Source: Paenibacillus oceani
GTDB taxonomy: Bacteria > Bacillota > Bacilli > Paenibacillales > NBRC-103111
Direction: 5' to 3'
Assembly (NCBI RefSeq): GCF_014705615.1
Contig: NZ_JACXJA010000003.1
Span: 349,785-413,784, forward strand
DNA: 64,000 bases
Position 1 is the first letter of the stretch, and the number at the start of each line of letters is the position of its first letter. The position numbers and the translations under genes are program-made. Under the pieces are notes generated by a model that did no database searches, had not been told where the DNA came from, and was given only the letters and a program-made list of their open reading frames with translations. Of this stretch, positions 62,525-64,000 are shown piece after piece.

Positions 62525-63847
62525 GTGGACTTATTTACATATGACGATGCGTCGCAAAGCGCGGGAAGGCTGCTGGCCGACCGGATGCGGCCGCGAACGC
62601 TGGACGAATATCTGGGACAAGAGCATATCGTCGGACCCGGCAAGCTGCTCAGACGGGCGATCGAAGCGGACCAGGTCACCTCGATTTTGCTGTACGGGCC
62701 GCCGGGGACGGGGAAGACGACGCTTGCGAATATTATATCGAATGCGACGAACGGGGAGTTTGTCCGGCTGAACGCCGTTGACGCTTCGGTGAAGGACGTT
62801 CGCGAGGTGATCGAGCAGGCCAAGGCGAATAAGGCGATGTACGGCAAAAAAACGATATTGTTTCTCGATGAGGTACACCGGTTCAATACATCCCGCCAGG
62901 ATGCGCTGCTGCCGTCTGTCGAACAGGGGATCATTACGTTTATCGGGGCGACGACGGAAAATCCGTTCCATCATGTGAACGGAGCGTTATTGTCGCGCTC
63001 GACCTTGTTCGAGCTGAAGCATCTGACGTTTGAGCATTCGCTCGGCGCGATGAGGCGGGCGCTGGAGGACGGCGAGCGCGGACTCGGCTTTATGCAGATC
63101 GAAGCCGAAGAGGAGGCGCTGCGGCATATCGCGCAGATGGCGAACGGCGATATTCGCCGGGCGTTGAATGCGCTGGAGCTGGCGGCGCTGACGACGTCGC
63201 CCGATCCGGACGGCACCGTCCGCATCACGCTGCAGGTGGCGGAGGAATCGATCCGCCGCCCTACGGTGAAGGCGGACGAGTCGACGCAGTACGACGTGTT
63301 GTCCGCCTTTCACAAGAGCGTGCGCGGATCGAGCGACGCGGCGCTGTACTGGTTTCTGTACGCGGTCGAGCAGCTCGGGATGGACCCGATGACGTTTCTG
63401 CGGCGGCTGATCGTCGCCTGCAGCGAAGATATCGGGCTGGCGAATCCGCAGGCGATGGTGCAGGCGGTGACGGCGATGGACGCCTACCATAAGATCGGCT
63501 GGCCGGAGGCCAAGTACAACATCGCGCAGGCGATCCTGTTCGCCGTCGAGAGTCCGAAATCGAACTCGATTCCGATCGCGATCGCAAGCGTTATGGCATC
63601 GATCGAGCGGACGAAATCGGCCGAAGTGCCGCTTCACCTGCGCGATACCCACTACAAAGGGGCGGCGCAGCTCGGCCACCAGGGGTACAAGTATCCGCAC
63701 GATTACCCGGGGCATTACGTGGCGCAGCAATATTTGCCGAACGAGATCCGGGATGCGGTATTTTTCGACGCCTCCTCCCAAGGGATGGAGGAGAAGATGA
63801 AGCAAAATCAGCAGCTGCGCAAAAGGCAGGACGGCAGAGGTTTGTGA
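62525..63847 (+). CDS. rarA: RarA/MgsA, replication-associated recombination AAA+ protein
   Basis: RarA is a tetrameric clamp-loader-like AAA+ ATPase that acts at stalled forks. The 440-residue protein has Walker A YGPPGTGKTT, Walker B TILFLDEVHR, sensor 1 FIGATTENP and the conserved C-terminal half with ACSEDIGLANPQA and the GYKYPHDYPGHYVAQQYLP segment. GTG 62525 is 6 nt after AGGGTGGGG. In Bacillus subtilis this gene (yrvN) follows yrvM directly; here the fourth island separates them. Confidence 0.96.
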   Translation: MDLFTYDDASQSAGRLLADRMRPRTLDEYLGQEHIVGPGKLLRRAIEADQVTSILLYGPPGTGKTTLANIISNATNGEFVRLNAVDASVKDVREVIEQAKANKAMYGKKTILFLDEVHRFNTSRQDALLPSVEQGIITFIGATTENPFHHVNGALLSRSTLFELKHLTFEHSLGAMRRALEDGERGLGFMQIEAEEEALRHIAQMANGDIRRALNALELAALTTSPDPDGTVRITLQVAEESIRRPTVKADESTQYDVLSAFHKSVRGSSDAALYWFLYAVEQLGMDPMTFLRRLIVACSEDIGLANPQAMVQAVTAMDAYHKIGWPEAKYNIAQAILFAVESPKSNSIPIAIASVMASIERTKSAEVPLHLRDTHYKGAAQLGHQGYKYPHDYPGHYVAQQYLPNEIRDAVFFDASSQGMEEKMKQNQQLRKRQDGRGL

Positions 63848-63900
63848 GGCTGGGGCGGTTCGGGGGTGTTTCTACCACCGAGGGCTAGGGTGGGAGATCA

Positions 63901-63938
63901 ATAAGAGCGGTTTGAGGTAACTACTTAGGTACCTCAAA
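63901..63938 (+). repeat. Single copy of the dispersed 25-bp repeat with hairpin
   Basis: ATAAGAGCGGTTTGAGG at 63901 matches the family core; TTTGAGGTA (63911-63919) and TACCTCAAA (63930-63938) form a 9-bp stem. It lies 53 bp after the rarA stop, in a region without genes to the window end. Confidence 0.55.
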
Positions 63939-64000
63939 AAAGATGGTTTGAATGATGGGAAATTTGTGTAATGAAAAGTAATGGAACTATTTTTTAATAG

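Overview
The window looks like a chromosomal segment of a GC-rich, endospore-forming Firmicute of the Paenibacillus type. The evidence is the sporulation genes (bofC, a SpoIID-domain gene, spoVB, a probable safA end), AGGAGG-type ribosome binding sites, sigma-A promoters, a hisS T-box leader and a gene order that follows the bofC-ruv-queA-tgt-yajC ... spoVB-secDF-recJ-apt-relA-dtd-hisS-aspS-yrvM-yrvN order of Bacillus subtilis. No tRNA or rRNA gene, transposase or cas gene was seen.

Layout. (1) 1-9110: end of a spore-coat-like gene, bofC, a 1 kb non-coding stretch, then a tight rightward operon ruvC-ruvA-ruvB-spoIID-like-queA-tgt-yajC (Holliday junction processing, queuosine tRNA modification, Sec accessory protein). 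(2) 9111-17800, first accessory island: a translationally coupled cluster of alpha-L-rhamnosidase (GH78), a MetC-like C-S lyase and a TIM-barrel isomerase/epimerase, then an AraC regulator, a diiron ferritin-like protein and a PAP2 membrane phosphatase. (3) 17830-27570, backbone: TIGR04086 and DUF421 membrane proteins, spoVB, comN, secD, secF, a CDF cation transporter, recJ and apt. (4) 27570-31440, second island: a repeat array, an unusual cytosolic subtilase-HEAT protein and a uracil permease. (5) 31590-34340, backbone: relA and dtd. (6) 34340-46820, third island: a Fur-regulated FhuF-like reductase, a small ORF, hemZ, an AraC gene with a PhyH-HEAT dioxygenase, a membrane-anchored FAD protein, an AraC regulator divergent from a sugar-binding lipoprotein and a GH32 fructosidase, and a zinc-ribbon microprotein. 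(7) 46930-51444, backbone: T-box, hisS, aspS, tcdA. (8) 51445-62311, fourth island: a c-di-GMP-I riboswitch in front of an HD-GYP gene, a serine hydrolase and a two-component system sharing the same triple 11-bp repeat, a 43-bp tandem repeat, an IF-3 paralog, and marR-MMPL separated by a tandem MITE-like element. (9) 62370-63847: rarA, back on the backbone.

The housekeeping backbone deals with DNA repair, tRNA modification and charging, protein secretion and the stringent response. The islands add plant-polysaccharide and glycoside use (GH78, GH32, solute-binding protein), iron acquisition, c-di-GMP turnover, cell-envelope sensing and efflux. The most informative regulatory features are the Fur box (34375-34389), the hisS T-box, the c-di-GMP riboswitch, the 11-bp-phased repeats shared by the serine hydrolase and response-regulator promoters, the 21-bp-spaced repeats before the diiron gene and a hairpin covering the bofC ribosome binding site. 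A dispersed 25-bp repeat family (AAGAGCGGTTTGG core) occurs at three intergenic sites.
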